Positions 1 to 8,751 of a stretch of 43,028 nucleotides of DNA are shown piece by piece. Numbering within the stretch: position 1 is the first letter of the stretch; the number at the start of each line of letters is the position of its first letter. The translations under genes and the position numbers were made by a program. Source of the stretch: Mangrovicoccus sp. HB161399 (GTDB lineage Bacteria; Pseudomonadota; Alphaproteobacteria; Rhodobacterales; Rhodobacteraceae); NCBI RefSeq assembly GCF_013184745.1, contig NZ_JAATVU010000051.1:1-43028 (forward strand), written 5' to 3'. The notes beneath the pieces were generated by a model. That model searched no databases. It saw nothing but the letters and a program-made list of their open reading frames with translations, and was not told the DNA's origin.

Positions 1-523
1 CAACGCCGCGAGGCCGGGAGAGGCCGGGAGGTTGCGCAGCCCGTCCGGCACGGCGGAAACCGTTCCGCCCGCACGGCTATGTCGGCAGCCTGCTAGCGGT
101 TCGTGAGGGAAGTCCGCCAAGGAAGCGCGCCGGATGGCGGCGATGGTGCTGGAAGGCGTGGCCGCGCCCCGTTCCGGGCGGCGGCGGGGCTGGTCCGCGA
201 GGGGACGCAGTCGGCCGCGGTGTCTTCCCCCGGAAACTGGCAAAGGCTTGCCAGCGGGCCGCATGCTGTCCCGTCGGACGAGGCCGGCAAATAGTGCCTA
301 CTGATGGCGGGCGCGGCCGCGCACCGCTCGGGGAGGCACTGGCGGCAGCGGGTCTTGATCAGTGCAATTGCGTGCCCGGTACCGGGAAGGGGGCCCGCGG
401 CCGCTGCTCACCGCAGCGGAACTGGCGGGCATTGCAGCAGGTTTGCGGCTCCGGTTGCGCACCAGATTGGCCAGGGGTGCGGACACTGCCCTGCGGCATT
501 GCCCGCGCCTCCGGCCTGCGCAA
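1..523. other. Gene-free left edge
   Basis: I see no open frame here with a recognisable protein family, a ribosome binding site and sensible codon use. The short open frames on both strands look like random GC-rich frames. Part of the stretch (62-96) resembles DNA next to the IS5-family element near 35.8 kb, so this may be decayed insertion-sequence DNA. Confidence 0.5.
73..96 (+). repeat. Short repeat shared with the IS5-family end near 35.8 kb
   Basis: This 24-base stretch matches 35807-35830 at about 20 of 24 positions. Both copies contain ACGGCTAT followed by CAGCCTGC-like sequence. The heptamer GTTCCGC lies just upstream of both copies. The second copy begins just outside the right inverted repeat of the IS5-family element. 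Shared ancestry is plausible but the match is short. Confidence 0.35.
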
Positions 524-539
524 CGGGCATGCCTGCCCG
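524..539 (-). terminator. Candidate terminator of the chemoreceptor gene
   Basis: A perfect 6-bp stem (CGGGCA / TGCCCG) with a 4-base loop starts about 10 bases after the chemoreceptor stop codon. No run of T follows, so an intrinsic terminator is only a suggestion. Confidence 0.35.
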
Positions 540-548
540 GGGACGGCG

Positions 549-3515
549 CTAGCCCGCCTTCCTGGCCGGAACGTCCGGGGCGGCCTCCGCAAGGGTGAAG
601 CGCGCCACCGCCTCGGTCATGGCGCGGGCCTCGGCGCCGAGGGAGTGGCTGGCGGCGGTGGTTTCCTCCACCATGGCCGCGTTCTGCTGTGTCGCGCGGT
701 CGAGCTGGCCGAGGGCGGTGTTGATTTCGGACAGGCCCGCCGACTGCTCGTTCGAGGACTCCGCGATGCTGCGCGCCTGCACAGCGATCTCGTTCACCGA
801 GTCCGCGATATTGCCGAGGACCTGCCCGGTCTGGGTGACCATCTGCACGCCCTTCGTGACCTGCTGGGCCGAGGCGCTGATCAGCCCGCCGATCTCGCGC
901 GCGGCATCCGAGGCCCGCTGGGCAAGGGCGCGGACTTCCGAGGCGACCACGGCAAAGCCCCGGCCGGCCTCTCCCGCGCGGGCGGCCTCCACCCCGGCAT
1001 TCAGCGCCAGGAGGTTCGTCTGGAAGGCGATCTCGTCTATTGTCGCGATGATCTTGGACATGGCTTGCGAGGATTTCTCGATCTCGTCCATGGCGAAGAT
1101 GGTGTCGCGCACGACCGCACCGCTGGCCCCGGCATCGGCCTTGGCTGCCTCGACCAGCTTCGCCGCCATGTCCGCGCCCTGGGCGGAGGATTTGACCGAG
1201 GCGGCGATCTGGTCCATCGCCGCCGCCGTCTCTTCCAGGGTCGCCGCCTGGGTCTCCGTCCGGCGGGCGAGGTCGTCTGTGGCCGAGGTGATGCCGCCGG
1301 ATTCGCGCCGGATCGCCTCGGATTTCTCTGCGATCAGTGCCAGCGCTTCCGCCAGGGACTCGGCCGCCGAGTTGAAGTCGCGCCGGAGTTCCTCGTAATC
1401 CTCGGCGAATTGCGTCCGGATCCGGGCGGTCAGGTCGCCCTGGGACAGCTGGCGGAGCCCGACCTGCAGGTTGTCGACGACATCCTGCTGGGCCTGCCGC
1501 ATCCGCTCCTGGACGGCATGGGCTGCGGCCATCTCCTGCCGCTGGCGGGTGACGTCGGAGGCAATCAGCAGCGCCCCGGCCGGGCGGCCGGTCTCGTCCG
1601 GCAGGGGGCTGAGGCTGCCTTCCAGCAGGAAGACGCGGCCTCCATGGCGGATCTCGAATGTGCCGAGGCGGCTCTTGCCGGCGCGCAGCTCGTCCCAGAC
1701 CCGGTCCGGATCGGGCATGTCCGGTCCGGGGCTGATCATGTCCGGGAGGCGCTGGCCTTCGAGCTCGCGGGCGGGCAGCCCCAGGAGATCCGCGAAGATC
1801 GGGTTGACGGATTTCAGCGTGCCGCCGAAATCCGTCTGGACGCGGCATTGGCAGGCATCGACCGCCGACTGGATTACCTGGCTGCTCATCTGGAAGGTCT
1901 GGTCGCGCCATTCCGCGACGTAGCCGATCAGTTCGTCCCGAGCGTTGCGCACCGGCGCGAAGAGCAGGCCGATGAAGGACTCTCCGAAGCGGATCTTGCG
2001 GCGGATCGGCAGGTTTGCCGGGGCGCTTATTTCGGCTGGCGACAGGCCCAGCACGCCGGCGAAGATCGCCATGTTGCGGCCGAGCAGCGCATCCGCCGAG
2101 AAATCCGCGATCTCGCGGCGGAAGTCGCCGCCCTTGTCCCCGGCCAGGCGCAGCATCGCCTTGTTGCAGTAGATGATCTCCAGATCGGGGCCGCAGACGA
2201 ACATGGGCGCGCCGGACATGTCGAAGCCTGCGCCCTTGAACGCGGCCTCGCGCGCAACGCTCTCGCCCGCCAAGAGCGACTCGCGGAAATTTTCCAGCGA
2301 CTTGGCGATGGCGCCGATCTCGTCGCCGCGCGAGGTGTCAGGAACGTGCTGTCCGAGATCGCCGCCGGAAATCGCCTCCATCGCGCTGCCGACCCGGGCA
2401 AGCGGCCGGGTGATGCTGCGGGCGAGGAGGGTCGAGAAGGCGAGCGCGAAGATCACCAGCCCGGCACCGTTCAGGAAGAAGCTGCGCCGCAGCTCGCCCA
2501 GCATCGAGAACAGCTCGGCGCTCTGCTCGGTGACGACCAGAAGCCACGGGGTGCCTCCGAAGTCGATTTCCTGCGCGCTGCCGACGGCGGGCTGCCCGGC
2601 AAGGTCGGTGAATTCGGCGAAGGTTCCGGCCCTGGACTGGAGGTCCGACAGGACCTCTGGCGGCAGCCGGGTTGCGAGGATGTCGTTCGTTCCGGTCTTC
2701 AGCGAGTCGGTGCGCAGGAGCCCGTCCCCGCCGACGATATAGGCGTCGCCGCTTTCGCCGAGGCCCTTGAAATCGCGCACCGCCTCGTTGATCGCGTCGA
2801 CCGGCATCTGGTAGGCGATGGCGCCCAGCCGCATGCCGTCCGCGGCGAAGACCGGCATCGCGATGAAGGAGGCGGGGGCGCCGGCGCTGGGGGCGTAGGG
2901 CGCGAAATCCGAAAAGGCGGCGCCGCCGTCCCGGTCCAGCTGCATCGCCCGGCGGTAGACATCGCCCAGCCCGGTATCCTTCCACTCGCCGTCCAGCAGG
3001 TTGGTGGCGAAATCGAGTTCCTTGAAGACGGTGTAGACGACATTGCCCGCCGCATCGACGAGGAACACGTCGTAGTAGCCGAACGCGTCCTGGAGCTGGT
3101 TGTAGTGAGGATGGAAGGTGGCATGGGCAAGGTCGTAGGGATTGTCCGCCCCGGTGCTGACCAGCAGATCCTTGGACCCGGCGGGATTCGGGTTCTCGTC
3201 TATGTACCTGCGCTGCAGCTCTTCCCGGGGCGCGCCGGTCCCGGCGAAGGCCGCGGCGAAGGCCTGCAGCGCAGCGCGGGTGTCAGGTTCGGCGGAGACG
3301 ACATGAAGGTTGCGCTCGATATTGCCGAAGAAGCGCCGCACCATGCCGGCCTGCTGGTAGCCGATGGCGACGATCCGGTCCTCCGCGGCCTGCCGGATCT
3401 CGATCCGGGCGCTGCGGTAGGAAACGAGCCCCATGGCGATGATCGCCATGAGCGTGAGCGCCACCATGAACAGGGGCAGCTTGGTCTGGAGCCGGACAGA
3501 ATCTAGGTACGTCAC
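549..3515 (-). CDS. Methyl-accepting chemotaxis protein with dCACHE and two PAS-like domains
   Basis: This is a transmembrane chemoreceptor that should signal through CheW and CheA. A short N-terminal tail leads into a first membrane helix (about residues 14-31). Then come a periplasmic dCACHE-like sensor (about 35-340), a second helix (about 346-365, [15 protein letters not shown]), a HAMP linker, two PAS-like segments (about 425-540 and 550-665) and a second HAMP-like stretch. The C-terminal signalling coiled coil has the classic hairpin tip [20 protein letters not shown]. At 988 residues it is long for the family. I place the start at the GTG at 3515, which has a GGAAAG sequence upstream and puts the membrane helix near the N-terminus. 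Another GTG at 3563 would add 16 residues but has no visible ribosome site. The ligand is unknown. No che genes are nearby, so it is an orphan receptor. Confidence 0.93.
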   Translation of the reverse strand: MTYLDSVRLQTKLPLFMVALTLMAIIAMGLVSYRSARIEIRQAAEDRIVAIGYQQAGMVRRFFGNIERNLHVVSAEPDTRAALQAFAAAFAGTGAPREELQRRYIDENPNPAGSKDLLVSTGADNPYDLAHATFHPHYNQLQDAFGYYDVFLVDAAGNVVYTVFKELDFATNLLDGEWKDTGLGDVYRRAMQLDRDGGAAFSDFAPYAPSAGAPASFIAMPVFAADGMRLGAIAYQMPVDAINEAVRDFKGLGESGDAYIVGGDGLLRTDSLKTGTNDILATRLPPEVLSDLQSRAGTFAEFTDLAGQPAVGSAQEIDFGGTPWLLVVTEQSAELFSMLGELRRSFFLNGAGLVIFALAFSTLLARSITRPLARVGSAMEAISGGDLGQHVPDTSRGDEIGAIAKSLENFRESLLAGESVAREAAFKGAGFDMSGAPMFVCGPDLEIIYCNKAMLRLAGDKGGDFRREIADFSADALLGRNMAIFAGVLGLSPAEISAPANLPIRRKIRFGESFIGLLFAPVRNARDELIGYVAEWRDQTFQMSSQVIQSAVDACQCRVQTDFGGTLKSVNPIFADLLGLPARELEGQRLPDMISPGPDMPDPDRVWDELRAGKSRLGTFEIRHGGRVFLLEGSLSPLPDETGRPAGALLIASDVTRQRQEMAAAHAVQERMRQAQQDVVDNLQVGLRQLSQGDLTARIRTQFAEDYEELRRDFNSAAESLAEALALIAEKSEAIRRESGGITSATDDLARRTETQAATLEETAAAMDQIAASVKSSAQGADMAAKLVEAAKADAGASGAVVRDTIFAMDEIEKSSQAMSKIIATIDEIAFQTNLLALNAGVEAARAGEAGRGFAVVASEVRALAQRASDAAREIGGLISASAQQVTKGVQMVTQTGQVLGNIADSVNEIAVQARSIAESSNEQSAGLSEINTALGQLDRATQQNAAMVEETTAASHSLGAEARAMTEAVARFTLAEAAPDVPARKAG

Positions 3516-3628
3516 GAACAGGCACTTTCCGCAAGGGCCCGGCTGACCTGCCGGCCAAGTCACGGAATAGGGCCCAATCGGTTACAAAACATGAACATCG
3601 CCGGAACCGTCCCCGGGCGCGGTGCCGT

Positions 3629-3861
3629 TCAGCGCGCTCCTGCTCCGCGGCGCAGGAAAAGGCGCAGCAGGTCATCCGCGGAGGGACGGCCGGCGAAGCC
3701 CGTCGCAGGGGCATGGGCGATCTCGCGCAGGAGCGCGCCGAGCGTCGCCCAGTGCCCGGCGAGCACCTCCGCCTACGCCGGGGCGCGGCGCGACAATTCG
3801 AGGATCGCCAGCGGCCGGAGCCCGGAGCGCGACCGGCTGCCCGCCCAGGAGACCAGATGGA
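3629..3861 (-). pseudogene. 3' part of a TetR-family regulator, cut off by the IS110-family element
   Basis: Read on the minus strand this encodes the C-terminal ligand-binding part of a TetR-type regulator. It runs from FHLVSWAGSRS through LRPLAILELSRRAPA, meets an in-frame TAG at 3773-3775, continues as AEVLAGHWATLGALLREIA and ends at a TGA at 3629-3631. Removing the 1380-base element (3862-5241) joins it in frame to the N-terminal part at 5242-5509, giving a product of about 166 codons. TetR relatives are usually about 190-210 residues, so some sequence may have been lost. The TAG probably replaced a TAC or TAT tyrosine codon by one substitution, a sign of decay after the gene was already broken. 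Family assignment rests mainly on the 5' part. Confidence 0.7.
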
Positions 3862-3872
3862 GTGGTTGCCGC
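3862..3872 (+). repeat. Left inverted repeat of the IS110-family element
   Basis: GTGGTTGCCGC, the exact reverse complement of 5231-5241. Confidence 0.7.
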
Positions 3873-3951
3873 GCTCCCCAGACGGCATCGCAATGTGCCA
3901 AGGCCGTGGTGTTGAACGCCACATAACGGAGAGGACAGCTATAAGAAGGAT

Positions 3952-4970
3952 ATGATGACCGGAGTCGATCTGGCAAAGAATGTTTTCCAGGTCCACGGCG
4001 CGTTGCGGACAGGAGAGGTGCAGTTTCGCATGAAACTTGCGCGCGCTCAGTGTCTAGCGGTCATGGGCCAGCAAGGATCTTGCATTGTCATCTTGGAGGC
4101 TTGCGGCAGCGCGAGTTGCTGGGCGCATCAGATGGCAGCGATTGGCCACCAAGTGAAACTGGTCGCGCCTCAGTATGTCCGCCCGTTCGTGAAGCGCCAG
4201 AAGAATGACGCTGCCGACGCCGAGGCAATCGTTATCGCGGCCCGCCAGCCCGAGATGCGCTTCGTGGACCCCAAATCGGTTGAGCAGCAGTCCCGCGCGG
4301 CGGTTTTCCGCAGCCGGGAGCGGCTGGTCTATCAGCGCACCGCGGATGTGAATGCCTTGCGGGCCCTGCTGCATGAACATGGCCATGTGTTTCCTGCGGG
4401 ATCCGCCACCTCAACCGCATGACGGCCCTTGTGGAGGATGCCACCTCAGACCTGCCCCTGCTGATCCGGGAGGAGTGCCAGGATCTGCTGGCGCAGATTG
4501 CAGAAAAGACGGTGCGCATCACCGGGCGGGCCAAGAAACTCTCGGCGCTGGCCACCCAGACGGACAGGGCGCGTCGGCTCCAGACCATGCCGGGTGTTGG
4601 ACCGATGACGGCTGTGGCAGTGGAAGCGTTTGGACCTGACTTGGCGCAATTCAGAACCGGGCGTGACTTTGCGCCATGGCTGGGCCTGGTGCCCAGGCAG
4701 CATTCCTCTGGAGGGAAGGAGCGCTTGGGCCGCATGGCCAAGGCGGGGCAGTCGGATATCCGACGCCTTCTGATCATCGGAGCGATGCCGCGCTTGAACT
4801 GGCTCGGGACGCGCGCCATTGCGGAGGACAGCTGGCCGTCTCGCATGTTGGCGCAGAAGCCCAGGATGCCGGTCGCGATCGCGCTGGCCAACAAGATGGC
4901 CTGGCAGTTCTGGGCGATGCTGGCGAAGAACGAGGACTGCAAGGTTCCGGCGCTGGCCGGCGCGGCATGA
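3952..4970 (+). pseudogene. IS110-family DEDD transposase, frameshifted
   Basis: The N-terminal half (3952-4422 frame) has the DEDD RuvC-like catalytic motifs: D in GVDLAKNVFQVHG, E in LEACGS, and the D pair in KNDAADAEAI. The C-terminal half (frame of 4419-4970) has the Transposase_20 region, beginning MPGVGPMTA, and the serine-containing HSSGGKERLGRMAKAG. The halves lie in different frames. Relatives read VFPxGIRHL across this point. Here the first frame gives VFPAG and the other frame continues IRHLNRMTALVED, so one G appears to be missing from the G-run at 4398-4400. Together the halves make a protein of about 340 residues, the normal length. A sequencing error or programmed shift cannot be excluded, but loss of function is simplest. 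Confidence 0.88.
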
Positions 4971-5230
4971 TGCTCATGCGGAACCGCTAGCGACGGTGCC
5001 AAGGGGGGGGGGCGAGGAGGCGACGACCTGAATGGGCGAACCGGTCGAACAGATCCGGATTGGGAAAACCAGAAACGCTGTGTGGGCTATTGAAGCTCGA
5101 AAACCAGATTTGGACCCGGTTCGCTGATCACCATACCGGCCGACGGCTTCTGGAATGCCGCATCAAGAGGCCTGACAGAAGTTCGCACTCGATCACATGT
5201 CTGAAGGGGCAAAAACTTCTTGCGCTACGG
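4971..5230 (+). ncRNA. Candidate bridge RNA region of the IS110-family element
   Basis: This is the 260-base noncoding right end of the element, between the transposase stop and the right inverted repeat. IS110-family elements encode a structured bridge RNA in a noncoding end, and in the IS1111 group that end lies downstream of the transposase. The position and length fit. It contains a run of ten G at 5003-5012. I have not folded it or identified target- and donor-binding loops, so the call rests on family knowledge and placement. Confidence 0.35.
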
Positions 5231-5241
5231 GCGGCAACCAC
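5231..5241 (-). repeat. Right inverted repeat of the IS110-family element
   Basis: GCGGCAACCAC, the exact reverse complement of 3862-3872. Confidence 0.7.
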
Positions 5242-5509
5242 AGAAGCAGCGTTCCACGGCATGGCCATCCGGCGCCGCGGTGATGCGCGCGGCCGGAGCC
5301 CGGACATCCTCGGTGCCGATCCGGTCGAGGACCTCCAGGAAAATCGCCTCCTTGGGGGCGAAGCCGACATGGAAGGCGCCCTTGGCGAACCCGGCTTCGG
5401 CGGCGATCGCGGCCACCGCCGCCGCGGCATAGCCGTCGCGCGCGAACAGCCGAGCCGCCGCGTCGAGCAGGGCCCGGCGGGTGCGGGCGCTGCTTTCCCA
5501 GCGCGTCAT
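5242..5509 (-). pseudogene. 5' part of a TetR-family regulator, interrupted by the IS110-family element
   Basis: The fragment starts MTRWESSARTRRALLDAA and continues with the usual TetR helix-turn-helix (VAAIAAEAGFAKGAFHVGF, then KEAIFLEVLDRIG). After about 89 codons it runs into the insertion sequence, where the frame adds only a few residues and stops at 5225. The rest of the gene is at 3629-3861, beyond the element. The gene points away from the flavin reductase at 5681, a common arrangement for a TetR repressor and its target, so the reductase may have lost its repressor. The truncated product keeps the DNA-binding domain but lacks the dimerisation and ligand domain. Confidence 0.85.
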
Positions 5510-5570
5510 CGGCCTGGCCAACTCTCCGTGCTCCTTCCGGTAAATCCTTGAAATCTTCCGCCCCGGCGGT

Positions 5571-5587
5571 ATCTGATCGACACAGAT
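5571..5587. promoter_or_regulatory. Possible operator between the broken TetR gene and the flavin reductase
   Basis: A small inverted repeat, ATCTG-N7-CAGAT, lies between the divergent TetR fragment and the reductase. Dyads like this are common TetR sites, but it is short and could be chance. Confidence 0.2.
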
Positions 5588-5680
5588 CCCATGCGGTATC
5601 CGAAATTCAAATCCGCGGACGGCCTCCGGAGATGGCGCGACGCTGTCCGGCCCGCGGCCCGTTGCCGAAGGAAGACCGAG

Positions 5681-6238
5681 ATGAAAGAATGCTACGACAT
5701 CGCCGTTCTTGTGGGCTCGCTGCGCGCGGGCAGCTACAACCGGATGCTGGCGCAGGCGCTGGCCGGGCTGTCGCCCGCAGGCATGAATTTCCGCTTCGTG
5801 GAGATCGGCGACCTGCCGCTGTACAACTCCGACCTCGACACCGATGCACCGCCCGCGGCCTGGACCCGGTTCCGCGGCGAGATGCGCGGCGCGGACGGGG
5901 TGCTGTTCGTGACGCCGGAATACAACCGCTCGGTGCCCGGGGCTCTGAAGAACGCCCTCGATGTCGGCTCGCGGCCGATGGGCGAAAGCGTCTGGAAGGG
6001 CAAGCCCGCGGCGATCGTCACCGGCTCTCCGGGGGCGATCGGCGGCTTCGGCGCCAACCACCACCTGCGCCAGCCGCTGGTCTTCCTCGACATGCCGCTG
6101 ATGCAGCAGCCCGAGGCCTATATCGGCAACGTGGCCAAGCTGTTTGCCCAGGACGGCTCGGTTGCCTCCGACGGCACGCGGGACTTCCTGAAGTCGATCG
6201 CGGAGGCCTTCGCGGCCTGGGTCGCGAAATTCGCCTGA
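5681..6238 (+). CDS. NAD(P)H-dependent FMN reductase (flavodoxin-like fold)
   Basis: A predicted cytoplasmic flavoprotein of 185 residues, the usual size. It should reduce FMN, quinones or similar acceptors with NAD(P)H. The phosphate-binding loop GSLRAGSYNRML lies near the N-terminus, followed by the family motif TPEYNRSVPGALKNALD and the flavin-contacting SPGAIGGFGA. I use the ATG at 5681, preceded by a GAAGGAAGA purine stretch. An upstream ATG at 5591 would add 30 residues that do not resemble the family. It is divergent from the interrupted TetR gene, its probable former regulator. It could supply reduced flavin or detoxify quinones, but nothing in the sequence decides between these. Confidence 0.9.
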   Translation: MKECYDIAVLVGSLRAGSYNRMLAQALAGLSPAGMNFRFVEIGDLPLYNSDLDTDAPPAAWTRFRGEMRGADGVLFVTPEYNRSVPGALKNALDVGSRPMGESVWKGKPAAIVTGSPGAIGGFGANHHLRQPLVFLDMPLMQQPEAYIGNVAKLFAQDGSVASDGTRDFLKSIAEAFAAWVAKFA

Positions 6239-6277
6239 GGCGCCGCGCGGGGCGGAGCCCGGCCCGGAACCGGAACA

Positions 6278-6297
6278 GGGGCCGCAGATGCGGCCCC
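6278..6297. terminator. Bidirectional hairpin between convergent genes
   Basis: GGGGCCGC and GCGGCCCC form a perfect 8-bp stem around a 4-base loop. It lies between the flavin reductase (ends 6238) and the ABC operon (ends 6324). No T tract follows on either strand. Confidence 0.5.
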
Positions 6298-6323
6298 GTC
6301 CTGGCGTGTCCGGCTCGGCCGGG

Positions 6324-7916
6324 TCAGGTCGCGGGGGCCAGGCTGTCCTCCCGGACAACCGGCGCGGCACTGACCAGGCGCTGCGTGTAGGGGTGGCGCG
6401 GCGCGTCGATGATCTCTCCGGCCGGGCCCTCCTCGACGATCTCGCCCTTGTACATCACCGCGACGCGGTGCGCGAAGCTGCGTGCCAGCCAGATGTCATG
6501 GGTGATGAAGAGGATGGCCAGCTGCCGTTCGGCCTGCAGCTCGCGCAGCAGCGCCACCACCCGGTCGCGGATCGACACGTCGGCCCCCGAAAGCGGCTCG
6601 TCCGCCACCAGCACCTCCGCGCCGGTCGCGAGCGCCCGCGCGATGGCGAGGCGCTGGCGCTGGCCGCCCGACATTTCGTGCGCGTAGCGGTGCAGATAGG
6701 CGGCGCCGGGGGTCAGGTGCACCTGCTCCAGCACATCGATCGCGCGCGCCTCGTGCTCGGAGGGCGGCACGCCCGCGACGGCGAGGGCCTGGCCGAGGAT
6801 GCCGCTGACCGGGCGGCGCGGGTTGAACGCCTCCGAGCTGTCCTGGAACACGGGATACATCGCGGTGCGGGCGCGGCGCAGCTCGCCGGCGGGCATGGCA
6901 AGAAGGTCTCGGCCCAGCAGTTCCAGCCGCCCGGCATCGGGGCGCAGCAGCGACAGCGCGACCTTGGCCAGGGTCGACTTGCCCGAGCCGCTTTCGCCCA
7001 CCAGCGCCAGGGTCTCGCCGCGGTGGAGCGCGATCCCGCAGCCGCGCAGCACTTCGGCCGCGTGGCGTCCCTTGCCGAAAGTCTTGCGGATGCCCTCGAG
7101 CTTCAGCACCGGCGCCTCGGACAGGCCGGGGGACTGCTCCACCGGGGCCTTGCGGGCGGAACCGGCGGCGATCAGGCTGCGGGTGTAGTCATGCTCCGGC
7201 CGGGCGAAGACCCGGGCGACTGAACCGGCTTCGATCACCCGCCCGCGATACATGACATGGACCTCGTCGCACATGGTCGAGACCACGCCCAGGTCGTGGC
7301 TGATCAGCAGCAGCGCCATGCCGGTTTCGGCGCGCAGCTTCGAGATCAGCGCCAGGATCTCGGCCTGGGTGGTGACGTCGAGCGCGGTGGTAGGCTCGTC
7401 CGCGATCAGCAGCCGCGCGCCGCAGGCCAGCGCCATGGCGATCATGACCCGCTGGCGCATGCCGCCCGAAAGCTCGTGCGGGAACGCGGTTTCCGTGCCG
7501 GGCTTCAGCTGCACCTGGGCCAGAAGCTCGGCGACGCGTCCGGCCGGGGCGGCGGGATCGTGCACGGCCAGCACTTCGGCAATCTGGCGGCCGACCTGCA
7601 TCAGCGGGTCGAGATAGCTCAGCGGGCCCTGGAAGACCATTGCCACCTGGCGGCCGCGCAGGCCGCGCCGTCCGGCCGCGTCGAGCGCGCGCCCGTCGAA
7701 GGCGAAGCTGCCGGCCACCTGCGGCAGGCCGGCGGCGGGCAGCAGGTCGAGGATCGTGCGCGCCAGGGTCGACTTGCCCGAGCCGCTTTCGCCGACCACC
7801 GCCACCGAGGCACCCGGCGCGATGTCGATCGACACGCCGTCGACCGCCTGCACCGGGGAATGGCCGCCGCCGAAGCTGACCGAAAGGTCCTTGATCGAAA
7901 GGAGGGGTGTGGCCAT
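6324..7916 (-). CDS. Peptide-type ABC transporter ATPase, DppD-DppF fusion
   Basis: A 530-residue protein with two complete ABC cassettes in tandem, corresponding to DppD and DppF fused. Both have a Walker [10 protein letters not shown]. The signatures are LSGGMRQR in the first half and [15 protein letters not shown] in the second. The Walker B regions are [12 protein letters not shown] and [12 protein letters not shown]. It should energise the two permeases encoded directly upstream. Its ATG follows the permease stop by one base. The D-loop of the second cassette reads LSGADVS rather than the usual SALDVS form. It is the last gene of an operon that starts with the solute-binding protein at 12537. 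Confidence 0.94.
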   Translation of the reverse strand: MATPLLSIKDLSVSFGGGHSPVQAVDGVSIDIAPGASVAVVGESGSGKSTLARTILDLLPAAGLPQVAGSFAFDGRALDAAGRRGLRGRQVAMVFQGPLSYLDPLMQVGRQIAEVLAVHDPAAPAGRVAELLAQVQLKPGTETAFPHELSGGMRQRVMIAMALACGARLLIADEPTTALDVTTQAEILALISKLRAETGMALLLISHDLGVVSTMCDEVHVMYRGRVIEAGSVARVFARPEHDYTRSLIAAGSARKAPVEQSPGLSEAPVLKLEGIRKTFGKGRHAAEVLRGCGIALHRGETLALVGESGSGKSTLAKVALSLLRPDAGRLELLGRDLLAMPAGELRRARTAMYPVFQDSSEAFNPRRPVSGILGQALAVAGVPPSEHEARAIDVLEQVHLTPGAAYLHRYAHEMSGGQRQRLAIARALATGAEVLVADEPLSGADVSIRDRVVALLRELQAERQLAILFITHDIWLARSFAHRVAVMYKGEIVEEGPAGEIIDAPRHPYTQRLVSAAPVVREDSLAPAT

Positions 7917-7917
7917 G

Positions 7918-8751
7918 TCAGTGCTCCGACCGGGGGTTGAAGACTTCGGCCAGCTTGTCGCCCGCCAGGTTGAAGGCCAGCACGGTGACGAAGATCGCCA
8001 CGCCGGGGAAGACCGAGAGCCACCAGGCCTGGTAGAAGAACCGCTGCCCGGAATTCAGCATCTTGCCCCAGCTCGCGACATCGGGGCTGCCGAGGCCGAA
8101 GAAGGCAAGCCCGGCCTCCAGCAGGATCGCCTGGCCGACGATCAGCGTGCCCAGCGTGATCACCGGGGCGATCGCGTTCGGCACGACCTCGCGCCAGAGC
8201 ACCTCCCAGGGCCGCATGCCCAGGCATTGCGCCGCCGCCACGTAGTCGAGCGAGCGGATGCGCAGCACCTCGCCGCGCATCATCCGCGCGGTCTGCGGCC
8301 AGGACAGCAGCGCGATCACCAGCACGATCTTGCCCATGCCCGGCCCCCAGAGCGCGACGATCACCGCCGCCAGCACGAAGGAGGGCATCACCTGGAAGAT
8401 CTCGGTGATCCGCATGACGAAATTGTCCAGCCCGCGGCTGCCGAAGCCCGAGACGGCGCCGATCAGCGCGCCCGCCACCGTGGCCGAGACCGCCGCGGCC
8501 AGACCGACGAACAGCGAGGTGCGGCTGCCCAGGACCATCTGCACCAGGACCGAGCGTCCCAGCTCGTCGGTGCCCAGCCAGTCGGCGCCCGAAGGCGCGG
8601 CCAGCCGGTTGGCGGACATGTCCAGCGCCTGCCCGCCGTAGATGATGGGGCCGATGGCGGCGCAGAGCAGCAGCAGCAGGACGATGCCGCCGCTGAACAG
8701 CGCCAGCGGCGAGGAGAGGAGCTTCCGCAGGCGGCGGTCAGGCCCGGACAT
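7918..8751 (-). CDS. Peptide-type ABC transporter permease (DppC-like)
   Basis: An inner-membrane permease of 277 residues. The N-terminal membrane helix (LALFSGGIVLLLLLCAAIGP) is followed by the DppC landmark DWLGTDELGRSVLVQMVLGSR. The ATPase-contacting loop DYVAAAQCLGMRPWEVLWREVVPN comes later, with further helices after it. I start at the ATG at 8751 (MSGPDRRL). It overlaps the end of the upstream permease by 14 bases, which suggests coupled translation. A start at 8811 would add 20 residues inside the neighbour. Confidence 0.92.
   Translation of the reverse strand: MSGPDRRLRKLLSSPLALFSGGIVLLLLLCAAIGPIIYGGQALDMSANRLAAPSGADWLGTDELGRSVLVQMVLGSRTSLFVGLAAAVSATVAGALIGAVSGFGSRGLDNFVMRITEIFQVMPSFVLAAVIVALWGPGMGKIVLVIALLSWPQTARMMRGEVLRIRSLDYVAAAQCLGMRPWEVLWREVVPNAIAPVITLGTLIVGQAILLEAGLAFFGLGSPDVASWGKMLNSGQRFFYQAWWLSVFPGVAIFVTVLAFNLAGDKLAEVFNPRSEH

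Larger units (their letters stand above)
3862..5241 (+). mobile_element. IS110-family (IS1111-like) insertion sequence, about 1.38 kb, defective
   Basis: The element carries one transposase reading frame (3952-4970), about 90 bases of upstream leader and about 260 bases of downstream noncoding DNA. It is bounded by an exact 11-base inverted repeat, GTGGTTGCCGC at 3862-3872 and its complement at 5231-5241. Inverted repeats near the ends and a long noncoding right end are typical of the IS1111 group. The 1380-base length is a multiple of three, and excision restores the frame of the interrupted TetR gene. True ends may lie a few bases outside the repeats. I see no target duplication longer than a few bases. 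The transposase is frameshifted, so the copy is probably immobile. Confidence 0.85.

Noticed and set aside
294-3506. A 1070-codon open frame on the plus strand
   Set aside because: It is antisense to the chemoreceptor, whose domains are clear. Long antisense frames are expected in GC-rich genes with strong third-position bias, and its translation has no recognisable domain.
5003-5012. Run of ten G as a possible phase-variation tract
   Set aside because: It lies in noncoding DNA of the insertion sequence after the transposase stop, so length change would not switch a reading frame. It may also be an assembly artefact.
5534-6370. Upstream part of a long minus-strand open frame that continues into the TetR fragment
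   Set aside because: It overlaps the flavin reductase antisense. Only the last part (from 5509) has TetR features.
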